Program-made: the position numbers and the translations under genes
Notes under the pieces: model-generated
The model's input: only the letters and a program-made list of their open reading frames with translations
Database searches by the model: none
What the model was told of the DNA's origin: nothing
Assembly (NCBI GenBank): GCA_963693285.1
Contig: OY848925.1
Span: 2,501-66,500, forward strand
Origin: Xestospongia muta
Taxonomy: Eukaryota > Porifera > Demospongiae > Haplosclerida > Petrosiidae
Direction of reading: 5' to 3'
Length of the DNA: 64,000 bases
Part shown: positions 1 through 11,800 of the stretch, one piece after another
How the letters are laid out: the number at the start of each line of letters is the position of its first letter
Position numbering within the stretch: the stretch's first letter is position 1

Positions 1-525
1 GCCCTTGTGGGGCTCACTAACTATGAATCTCATTAACTAGCTTCCTTTTATACTCTGATTATGTTCATGCCCTTGTGGGGCTAACTAATTATGAATATCA
101 TTAACTAACTTCCTTTTATACTCTGTCTATGTTCATGCCCTTGTGGGGCTCACTAACTATGAATCTCATTAACTAGCTCCCTTATATACTCTGATTATGT
201 TCATGCCCTTGTGGGGCTAACTAGCTATGAATATCATTAACTAATTTCCTTTTATACTCTGTCTATGTTCATGCCCTTGTGGGGCTCACTAGCTATGAAT
301 CTCATTAACTTGCTTCCTTATATACTCTGTCTATGTTCATGCTATTGTGGGGCTAACTAGTTATGAATATCATTAACTATTTTCCTTTTATACTCTGTCT
401 ATGTTCATGCTATTGTGGGGCTAGCTAGTTATGAATATCATTAAGATTCTATCTTTATATACAGTCTATGTTCATGCTATTGTGGGGCACAAGTGTATTT
501 TTATGAATATCATTAACATTTAATC
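1..525. repeat. 68-bp tandem satellite, alternating as a 136-bp dimer
   Basis: Six full 68-bp units start at 1, 69, 137, 205, 273 and 341, each opening with GCCCTTGTGGGG or GCTATTGTGGGG. A 67-bp unit at 409 and a decayed unit at 476-525 follow. Odd units read CTCACTA..ATGAATCTC and even units CTAACTA..ATGAATATC, so the true repeat is a two-unit (136-bp) higher-order repeat. The array is cut by the window start, so its full length is unknown. No coding potential was seen. Confidence 0.95.
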
Positions 526-830
526 ATAACCAGGAAACAAAATGGCTTAGGGTTTAGGGCAGCTAAGCCAAACCTACTTTGCCTCAAAGGATCAACACAC
601 TTCAGAGGAAAGGAGATCTGGACCAACACAACAATTTGGCTATCACAACCTAACATGATGACTATGGTAACAGCAACTGGTCCTGATAAACATATTGAAA
701 GTAAATTCTAAGTTAAAATTACCTAATAGTACACTAAACACAGGCTCTTTTGGCTATCAGACTAAACATAATTCTATCTTAATTTAGGCTAGTATAACAG
801 CTGGTCCTATTAAACACTACAATAGGGCTA
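526..830. other. Unassigned AT-rich spacer
   Basis: No gene, clear repeat or splice-flanked open frame is visible. It contains the TTTAGGG hairpin at 543-570 and ends where the G/T-rich degenerate minisatellite begins. Confidence 0.5.
543..570. other. Hairpin with telomere-like loop
   Basis: Eight-base arms TGGCTTAG (543-550) and CTAAGCCA (563-570) pair perfectly around a 12-nt loop containing GGTTTAGGG. The design, a short stem enclosing TTTAGGG, recurs in a different sequence context in the 2.1-2.75 kb repeats. Confidence 0.6.
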
Positions 831-1925
831 GTTCTAAGAAATAATGGAGTAGCACAAGGTTCTACATACATAGATGGTGGTAGGTTGTACGTAATAGGAG
901 ATGGGGGTAAGTTCTACATTATAATAGAGTAGAGGAAGGTTCTAGGGTGATAGATTGTGGTAGTTCTAAGTAATAATTGAGTAGGGGTAAGTCTATGTAA
1001 TAAAAGATACGGGGTAGGTACAGATAGGACTAGTTCTAAGTAACAATGAAGTTAGGGTGGTAAGTACATAAATAGATGGGGGTATGTTAGGTGTAAGTTT
1101 GTATGTAAAATAGATAGGGGTAGGTTCTACAAATTAGGAAAGGTTCTACATGTAATATATTGGGGTAGTTCTAAGTATGAGTTTAGGTCTACAAAATAAT
1201 AGATGGAGATAGGTTCTACGTAATAATTGATAGAGGTAGTTCTACATAAAAGAGACGGGATAGCTCCTAAGTAATAACAGTTAAGGGGGAGGTTCTAAGT
1301 AATAATAATAAACTAAGTGTAGGCTAAACAAAATAAAGATAGAAAAGGTATGCAGGCAGGTTCTATGTAATAATAGATGGGAGTAGGTACAAGTTCTACG
1401 TAAAAATAGATGGAGGTAGGTTCTAAGCTTCACAAAATAACAAATGGGGTTAGGCTCTGCATAAAACTAGAGTAGGGTGGGGTTATTAATTAAAGAGCTA
1501 GGTCCTATATAGTAATAGAGAAGGTGTAGGTTCTAAAAAGTAATGGAGTAGGTTCTATGTAAAGGTAAAGGCTCTATAAAATAGGGGTAGGCTATATTTA
1601 CAAATAGATTGTGAGTAGGTGTAATAGGGGTAGATTCTATGTAATAAATGGGGATAAGCTATGTGGGTTTTTTTATATACTAAATAGGGTTAGACTATAC
1701 GTAATAATAGAGTAGGTATAAGCTATAGAATAGGGGTAGGCTATATTTGCATATAGAATGAACGGTTGTTCTACATAATAACAGAGTAGGTGTAGGCTAT
1801 ACATATTAATAAAGTAGGGATAGGTTATAGGGTACTCTTAGAATCAATGAACTAGATATGGATAGGCTACATTTACACATAGCATAGGGTAGGGGGTCTA
1901 CACATAAAATCTAGGTAAATAGATA
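831..1925. repeat. Degenerate G/T-rich minisatellite
   Basis: About 1.1 kb is built from imperfect copies of a motif close to TAGGTTCTACGTAATAATAG followed by a G-rich GATGGGGG or GAGTAGGGG tail. Spacing varies from about 25 to 45 bp, so no fixed period can be stated. One strand is strongly purine-rich. It looks like an old, decayed tandem array. Stops occur in every frame. Confidence 0.75.
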
Positions 1926-2800
1926 CGGTACCACTCCTCACTTTCAATTGACAATTAGGGCTTAGCTGACCAAGAATAGGGTTTAGGGTTTCATCCAAAG
2001 CAAATCTCAAACAACCACTTTCACTGAACAACACAGGCTCAAAACTCCATTGACTAAAACTTTCACTTCCAATACTTTGGTTATCACTTCACAGGGAAGG
2101 AGAGCCAGTTGCAGGGTTTAGGGTTTAGGGACAACTGCTATCACTTCACAGGGAAGGAAAACCAGCTTTATTTTGCCGAACATGATCACTTCCAATACAT
2201 TGGTTATCACTTCACAGGGAAGAAGAGCCAGTTGCAGGGTTTAGGGTTTAGGGACAACTGCTATCACTTCACAGGGAAGGAAAACCAGCCTCTTTTTACC
2301 GAACATGGTTATCACTTCACAGGGAAGGAGAGCAAGTTGCAAGGTTTAGGGTTTAGGACAACTGCTATCACTTCACAGGGAAGGAAAACCAGCCTCGTTT
2401 TGCCAAACATGATTAAAACTTTCACTTCCAATACTTTGGTTATCACTTCACATGGAAGGAGAGCCAGTTGCAGGGTTTAGGGTTTAGGGACAACTGCTAT
2501 CTCTTCACAGGGAAGGAAAACCAGCCTCTTTTTACCGAACATGGTTATCACTTCACAGGGAAGGAGAGCAAGTTGCAAGGTTTAGGGTTTAGGGTTTAGG
2601 ACAACTGCTATCACTTCACAGGGAAGGAAAACCAGCCTGATTTTGCCGAACATGATCACTCCCCATTGACTAAAACTTTCACTTCCAATACTTTGGTTAT
2701 CACTTCACATGGAAGGAGAGCCAGTTGCAGGGTTTAGGGTTTAGGGACAACTGCTATCACTTCACAGGGAAGGAAAACCAGCCTCATTTTGCCGACGAAC
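1926..2800. repeat. 105-150 bp tandem repeat carrying TTTAGGG runs
   Basis: Six units each contain two or three head-to-tail TTTAGGG heptamers, at about 2114, 2236, 2341, 2473, 2579 and 2729. Each run is preceded by CAGTTG or AAGTTG and followed by ACAACTG, and the rest of the unit reads CTATCACTTCACAGGGAAGG. A single extra GGGTTTAGGG lies near 1980. Part of the array stays open in one frame for 123 codons (2109-2480), but this follows from the repetition and shows no known domain. The CACTTC..GGGAAGGA block resembles family A downstream. Confidence 0.85.
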
Positions 2801-3300
2801 ATGATCATGAAAATCCCCCCATATTTGTAAGCCCTACCCACCCATACTAAAAAAACTCCCTTATTTGTAAGCCTTACTCAACCACAGGATCACTAAACCA
2901 CCAGACCTATCATACATGCAAAACACTACTGTCAAATCTTCTCCAAGAAATGCGCATTAAAAACCAAATACTGGCTGGGAAGGAAAGCCAACAAAATCCT
3001 TCCTTTGCCACACAAACAGACACACACTTGCTGGGACTTCACTAGAATGAGTTGAAAGCCTTCAAAACCTTCCTCTGCCTCACTGGGAATTAACTTCATA
3101 GGGAAGGATAGCCAACCAAGCCTTCCTTTGCTTAAAATGGATCTACAAAGCAAGCCTGATTTCACCCATCATTCCTTGTACACTCATCAATGTCAAAGCT
3201 TCTCCAAAGAATGCATTTAAGCTTGCAAGGAAAGCCAGGCTTACTTCACCCATCATTCTTAGCAATATCCACTACATGCCACATACTTCACAGGAAGGAA
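2801..3300. repeat. Transition zone with degenerate family A pieces
   Basis: The CCCCCATATTTGTAAGCC motif occurs twice at the start (about 2815-2875). Scattered GGGAAGGAAAGCCAA and TTCTCCAAAGAATGC(G)CATT blocks follow, recognisable as diverged family A sequence. No gene is seen. Confidence 0.5.
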
Positions 3301-6300
3301 AATAAGCCTGACTTCAGCCTTGCTCCCTATGGAAGGAAAGTCAGGCTGAATTGATCAACACTGGCTTTCACTACCCTGGGATCATTCAATCCACTTTTCC
3401 ACCTTCCGTAACTACTGTTCAGTAACAACTCCTTCTCATGTTTCTCTCTGCTAATGTTTATATGCAAGCAACATGGGTCACAGTTCCAACTGTGGAGTAG
3501 CAGCCAAGAATGCAACTAGACTCCTACAACCTCACACCTCACATATTGGCTGTCACTTCCCTAGGAAGGAAAGTCAGCCTGACTTCCTCCCTAGAAAAGG
3601 AAAGTCAGGCTGAATTTATCAACACTGGCTTTCACTACCCTGAGAATCAATCAGTCAACACTTCCATGTTCCGTAACTATTGTCCAGTAACTACACATTT
3701 TCATGTAAAGCATCAACTGACAAAGCTTCTCCCCGCTAATGTCTATACGCAAGCAACATGGGCTAGTGTTGGGGTCACAGTTCTAACTGACAAGGCGTAT
3801 TCTATGCTAGAGACTGTGGAGTAGCAGCCAAGAATGCTACAAGCTCACACCTCACATATTGGCTGTCACTTCCCTGGGTGGAGATAGTTGAATAGCAGCC
3901 AAGAATGCAACTAAACTCCTACAACCTCGCACATGGGCTGTCACTTCCCTGGGAAGGAAAGTGAGCCTGTTAGTGTTTAACCCCTAGGGAAGGAAAGTCA
4001 GGCTGAATTGATCAACACTGGCTTTCACTACCCTGGGATCAACCGGTCCACTTTCCCATGTTCCATAACTACTGTCCAGTAACTACTTCCTCTCATATAA
4101 AGCATCAACTGACAAAGCTTCTCCCTGGTAATGTCTATACGCAACATGGGCAAACAAACTGTTTGCGGGCAAGAGTGACGGGGCCACCTGACAAAGCTTA
4201 TTCCATGGTGGAGACTGTGGAGTAGCAGCCAAGAATGCAACTAGACTCCTACAACCTCGCACCTCACACATATTGGCTGTCACTTCCCTGGAAAGGAAAG
4301 TAAACCTTACTTTAACCTTGCCTACTACCCTGGGATCAATCAGTCCACTTTTCCATGTTCCATAACTACTGTCCAGTAACTACTCCTTCTCATGTAAAGC
4401 ATCAACTGACAAAGCTTCTCCCTGGTAATGTCTATATGCAACAAGGGCAAACTGTTTTCAGGCAAGAGTGAGGGGGTCACCTGACAATGCTTATTCTATG
4501 GTGGAGACTGTGGAGTAGCAGCCAACTCCTACAACCACGCACCTCACACATATTGGCTGTCACTTCGCTGGTAAGGAAAGTAAGCCTGACTTTAACCTTG
4601 CTCCTTAGGAAAGAAAAGTCAGGCTGAATTGATCAACACTGGCTTTCACTACCCTGGGATCAATCAGTCCACTTTTCCATGTTCCGTAACTACTGTCCAG
4701 TAACTACTCATGTAAAGCATCAACTGACAAAGCTTCTCCCTGCTCTATACAGACCATGGGCAAACAGAGTGTTTGCTAGTGAGAGGCCTACAGCTCGAAC
4801 TGACAAAGCTTAATCTATGGTGGAAACTGTGGAGTAGCAGCCAAAAATGCAACTAGACTATTACAACCTCTCACCTCACAAATTGGCTGTCACTTTTCTG
4901 AAAAAGAAAGTAAGCCTCAACCTTGCTCCCTAGGGAAGGAAAGTCAGGCCGAATTGATCAACACTGGCTTTCACTACCCTGGAATCGATCAGTATCTTTT
5001 CCATGATTCATAAAGCATCAACTGACAAAGCTTCTCCCCTGGTAATGTTTATGTCTATACACAACATGGGCAAACAAACTGTTCTCAGGCAAGAGTGTTA
5101 GCTAGTGAGGGGGCCACAGCTCCACCTGACCTTATTACATGGTGGAGACTGGATTAGCAGCCAAGAATGCAACTAGAATCCTACAACCTCGCACCTCACA
5201 TTGGCTGTCACTTCCCTGGGTAGGAAAGTAAAATTGACTTCAAACTTGCTTCCTAGGGAAGGAAAGCCAGGCTGAATTGATCAATCAGTCCGCTTTTCCA
5301 CGTTCCGTAACTACTGTTCAGTAACTACTCCTTCTCATATAAAGCATCAACTGACAAAGCTTCTCCCTGCTCTATACAGACCATGAGCAAACAGAGTGTT
5401 TGCTAGTGAGTGGCCTACAGCTCCAACTGACAACTTATTTCATGTTGGAGACTGTGGAGTAGCAGCCAAAAATGCAACTAGACTGATACAAACTTTGCTC
5501 TCTAGGGAAGGAAAGTCAGGCTGAATTGATCAACACTGGCTTTCACTACCCTGGAATCAATCAGTCCATTTTCCATGTTTCATAACTACTGTCCAGTAAC
5601 TACTTCCTCTCATATAAAGCATCAACTGACAAAGCTTCTCCCTGGTAATGTCTATGTCTATACACAAGATGGGGAAACAAACTGTTCTCAGGCAAGAGTG
5701 TTAGCTAGTGAGGGGCCCACAGCTCCACCTGACCTTATTCCATGGTGGAGACTGTGGAGTAGCAGCCAAGAATGCAACTAGACACCTACAACCTCGCACC
5801 TCACATTGGTTGTTACTTCCCTGGGTAGGAAAAAATGCAACTAGACTCCTACAACCTCGCACCTCACATTGGCTGTCACTTCCCTGGGTAGGAAAGTAAG
5901 CCTGACTTCAAACTTGCTTCCTAGGGAAGGAAAGTCAGGCTTTCCTGGGAAAGAAAGTAAGCCTCAACCTTGCTTCCTAGGGAAGGAAAGTCAGGCTGAA
6001 TTGATCAACACTGGCTTTCACTACCCTGGAATTAATCAGTCCATTTTTCCATAATCCATAACTACTGTCCAATAACTACTTCCTCTCATATAAAGCATCA
6101 ACATTGGTTGTTACTTCCCTGGGTAGGAAAAATGCAACTAGACTCCTACAACCTCGCACCTCACATTGCTTGTCACTTCCCTGGGTAGGAAAGTAAGCCT
6201 GACTTCAAACTTGCTTCCTAGGGAAGGAAAGTCAGGCTGAATTGACCAACACTGGCTTTCACTACCCTGGGATCAATCAGTCTGCTTTTCCATAACTACT

Positions 6301-7800
6301 GTCCAGTAACTACTTCCTCTCATATAAAGCATCAACTGACAAAGCTTCTCCATGCTACTCTCTATACGCAACATGGGCAAACAAACTGTTCTCAGGCAAG
6401 TGTGTTAGCTAGTGAGGGGGCCACAGCTCCACCTGACCTTATTCCATGGTGGAGATTGTGGAGTAGCAGCCAAGAATGCAACTAGACTCTTACAACCTCA
6501 CACCTCACATTGGCTGTCGTGGTGGAGACTGTGGAGTAGCAGCCAAGAATGCACTAGACTGCTACAACCTCTCACCTCACAAATTGGCTGTCACTTTCCT
6601 AGGAAAGAAAGTAAACCTCAACCTTGCTTCCTAGAGAAGGAAAGTCAGGCTGAATTGATCAACACTGGCCTGGAATCAATCAGTCCATTTTTCCATAATC
6701 CATAACTACTGTCCAGTAACTACTTCCTCTCATATAAAGCATCAACTGACAAAGCTTCTCCCTGGTAATGTCTATGTCTATACACAAGCAAACAAACTGT
6801 TCTCAGGCAAGAGTGTTAGCTAGTGAGGGGCCCCAAGAATGCAACTAGACTCCTACAACCTTGCACCTCACATTGGCTGTCGTGGTAGAGACTGTGGAGT
6901 AGCAGCTAAGAATACACTAGACTGATACAACCTCTCACCTCACAAATTGGCTGTCACTTTCCTGGGAAAGAAAGTAAGCCTCAACCTTGCTTCCTAGGGA
7001 AGGAAAGTCAGGCTGAATTGATCAACACTGGCTTTCACTACCCTGGAATTAATCAGTCCATTTTTCCATAATCCATAACTACTGTCCAATAACTACTTCC
7101 TCTCATATAAAGCATCAACTGACAAAGCTTCTCCCTGGTAATGTCTATGTCTATACACAACATGTGGAAACAAACTGTTCTCAGGCAAGAGTGTTAGCTA
7201 GTGAGGGGCCCACAGCTCCACTTGACCTTATTTCATGGTGGAGACTGTGGAGTAGCAGCCAAGAATGCAACTAGACTCCTACAACCTCGCACCTCACATT
7301 GGCTGTCACTTCCCTGGGTAGGAAAGTGAAGGAAAGTCAGGCTGAATTGATCAACATTGGCTTTCACTACCCTGGGATCAATTAGTCTGCTTTCCCACAT
7401 TCCATAACTACTGTCCAGTAACTACTTCCTCTCCAATTGACAAAGCTTCTCCCTGCTAATATCTATATGCAATATGGGCAAACAAACTGTTCTCAGGCAA
7501 GAGTGTTAGCTAGTGAGGGGGCCACAGCTCTACCTGACTTTATTCCATGGTGGAGACTGTGGAGTAGCAGCCAAGAATGCAACTAGACTCCTACAACCTC
7601 GCACCTCACATATGGCTGTCACTTCCCTGGGAAGGAAAGTAAGCCTGACTTCAACCTTGCTTCCTAGGGAAGGAAAGTCAGGCTGAATTGATCAACACTG
7701 GCTTTCACTACCCTTGGAATCGATCAGTCCACTTTTCCACATTCCATAACTACTCTTCAGTAACTACTTCCTCTCATATAAAGCATCAACTGACAAAGCT
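3301..7800. repeat. Family A tandem repeat, units of about 240-400 bp
   Basis: About a dozen copies share a fixed order of blocks: GATCAACACTGGCTTTCACT, a CCATGTTCCGTAACTACTG block, CATCAACTGACAAAGCTTC, AATGTCTATACGCAACATGG, GTGGAGTAGCAGCCAAGAAT, CCTCACATTGGCTGTCACTT, then CCTGGGAAGGAAAGT and CTAGGGAAGGAAAGTCAGGC. Copies begin near 3354, 3618, 4008, 4632, 4956, 5528, 6004, 6244, 6658, 7020, 7347 and 7688, with internal deletions and local duplications. CTTCCCTGGGAAGG and CCTAGGG are short palindromes inside each unit. Short open stretches exist but stops are frequent, so I regard it as non-coding. The same family recurs at 19.2-23.9 kb. Confidence 0.85.
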
Positions 7801-8375
7801 TCTCCCTGGTAATGTCTATACTCAACGTGGGACGTTCTCGGGCGAGAGTAGTCACTCGTGAGGGGCCGACAGCACCTACTGTTCTCGGGCGAGTTTGGTG
7901 ACTAGTGAGGGGCCCGCAGCACCAACTGACAAAGCTTCTTCCAGTTAATGTCTATACGCAACGTGGGGCCGACAGATGTTGGCTGAGAGTGGTCAGCCAA
8001 GCTGGGCCAAACGTTCTCGGGCAAGAGTGGTCACTCGTGAGGGGCCGACATCACCAACTGTTCTCGGGCGAGAGTGGTCGCTAGTGAGGGGCTTGCAGCA
8101 CCAACTGACAAAGCTTCTTCCAGGTAAAGTCTATACGCAACGTGGGGCCGACAGATGTTGGCTGAGAGTGGTCAGCTAAGCTGGGCCAAACGTTCTCGGG
8201 CAAGAGTGGTCACTCGTGAGGGGCCGACATCACCAACTGTTCTCGGGCGAGAGTGGTCGCTAGTGAGGGGCTTGCAGCACCAACTGACAAAGCTTCTTCC
8301 AGGTAAAGTCTATACGCAACGTGGGGCCGACAGATGTTGGCTGAGAGTGGTCAACCAAGCTGGGCCAATGCATCA
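7801..8375. repeat. GC-rich 179-bp tandem repeat at the end of family A
   Basis: The block starting ACGTGGGGCCGACAGATGTT occurs at 7961, 8140 and 8319, an exact 179-bp period, with near-identical copies. Each contains GTTCTCGGGCGAGAGTGGTC and CACCAACTGACAAAGCTTC, the latter shared with family A, so this repeat grew from a family A end. It is much richer in G, C and CpG than its surroundings. The period is not a multiple of three, so the open frames crossing it change frame from copy to copy and are not a protein repeat. Confidence 0.9.
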
Positions 8376-8885
8376 ACACTGCCTGACTTTCCTGGGAATC
8401 AACCCAGACACTGCCAAGTTCTGTATTGAGGCAAATTGAGGCTGATATTACTTCCCTGGGAAGTGAGGTTGAAGTATCTACTTTGACACTTTCATTATTG
8501 GGCGTAGACAGTTCTCAGCTTAAAGTGGTTGGCTAAGTGGGGCCAACAGTTTTCGGCCAAAAGGGGTGTAAGTTTGTTTTCTAAGATTAATGACACTCTT
8601 TCTAATTCTTGTATTAAAGGCAAAAGCATCAATTCTTCTAACATATCAGAATAGACAGCTGCTAAAATCTAGACTATTTTTCTACTGACAACATTAATTG
8701 CTATTCAAGTTTGTTAAAATGTTAACACTGTATCAGAAAGATCAAAAAAGGTTTATTTAAAAAGAAAGAACAGAAACATTTCAGAGCAGTAATATTATTG
8801 TCAATTAGCAAAGACCTAATCAGTGACATTGAACATTAGAAACAAAATGAGTTACATTAAACATTAGAAAAAAATAAGATCATTA
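8376..8885. mobile_element. Tail of the family A / linker element
   Basis: Sequence from CTGTATTGAGGCAAATTGAG through GCCAACAGTTTTCGGCCAA to CTTCTAACATATCAGAATAG matches, in the same order and orientation, 18.06-18.46, 20.37-20.74 and 24.23-24.58 kb. The final part also matches the foldback element at 16.42-16.70 kb. Near 8779-8817 it carries a satellite-like block (CAGAGCAGTAATATTATTGT). No transposase is visible, so this is a repeat of mobile type inferred from dispersion only. Confidence 0.6.
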
Positions 8886-11800
8886 AGTAGTCCTCCTAAT
8901 TAATAATAAAATATTTAATTAATTTACATGATAACTTTATAAGTCCTTGTTGAGTAACATTAATATTACTGATGTAAATTGTTATATTAATTTTTTTTAA
9001 ATATTTATATAATGCCCTGTGTTCCTCTAGTATAGGCACATGTAAATTAATTAAATATTGTTTTATTTTTAATGACTTCAATAGCATTACTGAGGACAAT
9101 TAATATTTATTTATGATAACTTTATAAATTTCTGTTAAGTAACATTAAAATCACTGCTGTAAATTGTTTCATTATCTTTTTTTTAAATATTAATAATAAT
9201 GTCTTTTGTTCCTTTAGCAAATGCACATGTAAATTTATTAAAAAAATTTTATTTTTAATAGTTTTAATAGCATTTTTTATTATGATAACTTAATAAGTCC
9301 TTGTTAAGTAACATTAATATTACTGCTCTAAATTAATGAATTATGTTTTTAAAATGTTTATATAATGCCCTTTATTCTTTTAGTAAATGGACATGTAAAG
9401 TAATTAAATATTTTTTATTTTAATGACTTTAATAACATTCCTGAGCACTATTAATTTTTTTAATGATAACTTTACAAGTCCTTGTTAAGTAACATTATTA
9501 TTACTGCTGTAAATTGTTGCATTATCTTTTTAAAAATGTTTATATAATGCCCTTTATTCCTCTAGTAAATCCACATGTAAATTAATTAAATACTTTTTAT
9601 TTTAATGACTTTAAAAGCATTCCTGAGCACAATTAATTTTTATTATGATAAATTAATAAGTCCTTGTTAAATAACATTAACATTACTGCTGTAAATTGTT
9701 GCATTATCTTTTTAAAAAGGTTTATATAATGCCCTTTATTTCTCTTGTAAATGCACATGTAAGTTAATTAAATTTTTTTTTATTTTAATGATTTTAATAG
9801 CATTCCTAAGCACGCTCAATTTTTATTATGATAACTTTATAAGTCCTTGTTAAGTAACATTAGAATTACTGCTGTAAATTGTTGCATTATCTTTTTAAAA
9901 ATGTTTAAATAATGGCCTTTATTCTTTTAGTAAATCCACATTTAAATTAATTAAATATTTTTTTTATTTTAATGACTTTAACAACATTTTTGAGCACAAT
10001 TAGTTTTTTAATGATAACTTAATAAGTCTTTGTTAAGTAACATTAATATTACTGCTGTAAATTGATGAATTATCTTTTTTAAAATGTTTATATAATGCCC
10101 TTTATTCTTCTAGTAAATGCACATGTAAATTAATTAAATATTTTTTATTTTAATGACTTTAATAGCATTCGTAAGCACACTCAATTTTTATTATTATGAT
10201 AACTTTATAAGTCGTTGTTAAGTAACATTAGAATTACTGCTGTAAATTGTTGCATTTCTTTTTTAAAATGTTTATATGATGCCCTTTATTCTTTTAGTAA
10301 ATCCACATGTAAATTAATTAAATACTTTTTATTTTAATGACTTTAAAAGCATTCTTGAGCACAATTAATTTTTATTATCCTAACTTAATAAGTCCTTGTT
10401 AAATAACATTAATATTACTGTGTAAATTGTTGCATTAACTTTTTAAAAATGTTAAAAAAGCGACCATTATTCGTCTAGTAAATCCACATGTAAATTAATT
10501 AAATACTTTTTATTTTAATGACTTTAAAAGCATTCCTGAGCACAATTAATTTTTATTATGATAAATTAATAAGTCTTTGCTAAATAACATTAATATTACT
10601 GGTGTAAATTGTTGCATTATCTTTTTAAAAAATGTTTATATGATGCCCTTTATTTCTCTAGTAAATGCACATGTAAGTTAATTAAATATTTTTTATTTTA
10701 ATGACTTTAATAGCATTCCTAAGCACGCTGAATTTTTATTATGATAACTTTATAAGTCCTTGTTAAGTAACATTAGTATTACTGCTGTAAATTGTTGCAT
10801 TATCTTTTTAAAAATGTTTACATAATGGCCTTTATTCTTTTAGTAAATTCACATTTAAATTAATTAAATATTTCTTTATTTTAATGACTTTAATAAGATT
10901 CCTGAACACAATTAATTTTTTAATGATAACTTTACAAGTCCTTGTTAAGTAACATTAGTATTACTGCTGTAAATTGTTGCATTATCTTTTTTAAAATGTT
11001 ATATAATGCCCTTTATTCCTCTAATAAATCCACATGTAAAATAATTAAATACTTTTTATTTTAATGACTTTAAAAGCATTCCTGAGCACAATTAATCTTC
11101 ATTATAATAAATTAGTAAGTTCTTGTTAAGTAACATTAATATTATTGCTGTAAATTGTTGCATTATGTTTTTAAAAATGTTTATATAATGCTCTTTATTC
11201 CTCTAATAAATCGACATGTAAATTAATTAATACTTTTTATTTTAATGACTTTAAAAGCATTCCTGAGCACAATTAATATTTATTATAATAAATTAATAAG
11301 TTCTTGTTAAGTAATATTAATATTATTGCTGTAAATTGTTGCATTATGTTTTTAAAAATGTTTATGTAATGCCCTATATTCCTCTAATAAATCCACATGT
11401 AAATTAATTAAATACTTTTTATTTTAATGACTTTAAAAGCATTCCTGAGCATACTCAATTTTTATTATTATGTTAACTTTATAAGTCCTTGTTAAGTAAC
11501 ATTAGAAATACTGCTGTAAATTGTTGCATTATCTTTTTAAAAATGTTTATGTGATGCCCTTTATTCTTTTAGTAAATCCACATTTAAATTAATTAAATAC
11601 TTTTTATTTTAATGACTTTAAAAGCATTCCTGTGCACAATTAATTTTTATTATCATAACTTAATAAGTCCTTGTTAAATAAAATTAATATTACTGGTGTA
11701 AATTGTTGCATTAACTTTTTAAAAATGTTTATATAACGCCCTTTATTCTTTTAGTAAATCCACATGTAAGTTAATTAAATCTTTTTTATTTTAATGACTT

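Noticed and set aside
2109..2760. Interstitial telomere from a chromosome fusion
   Set aside because: Only two or three heptamers occur per unit, always at the same place in a longer tandem repeat, so it is part of that repeat's sequence.
7976..8439. Two near-identical ORFs in the GC-rich repeat
   Set aside because: They follow the 179-bp repeat, which is not a multiple of three, and no protein feature is recognisable.
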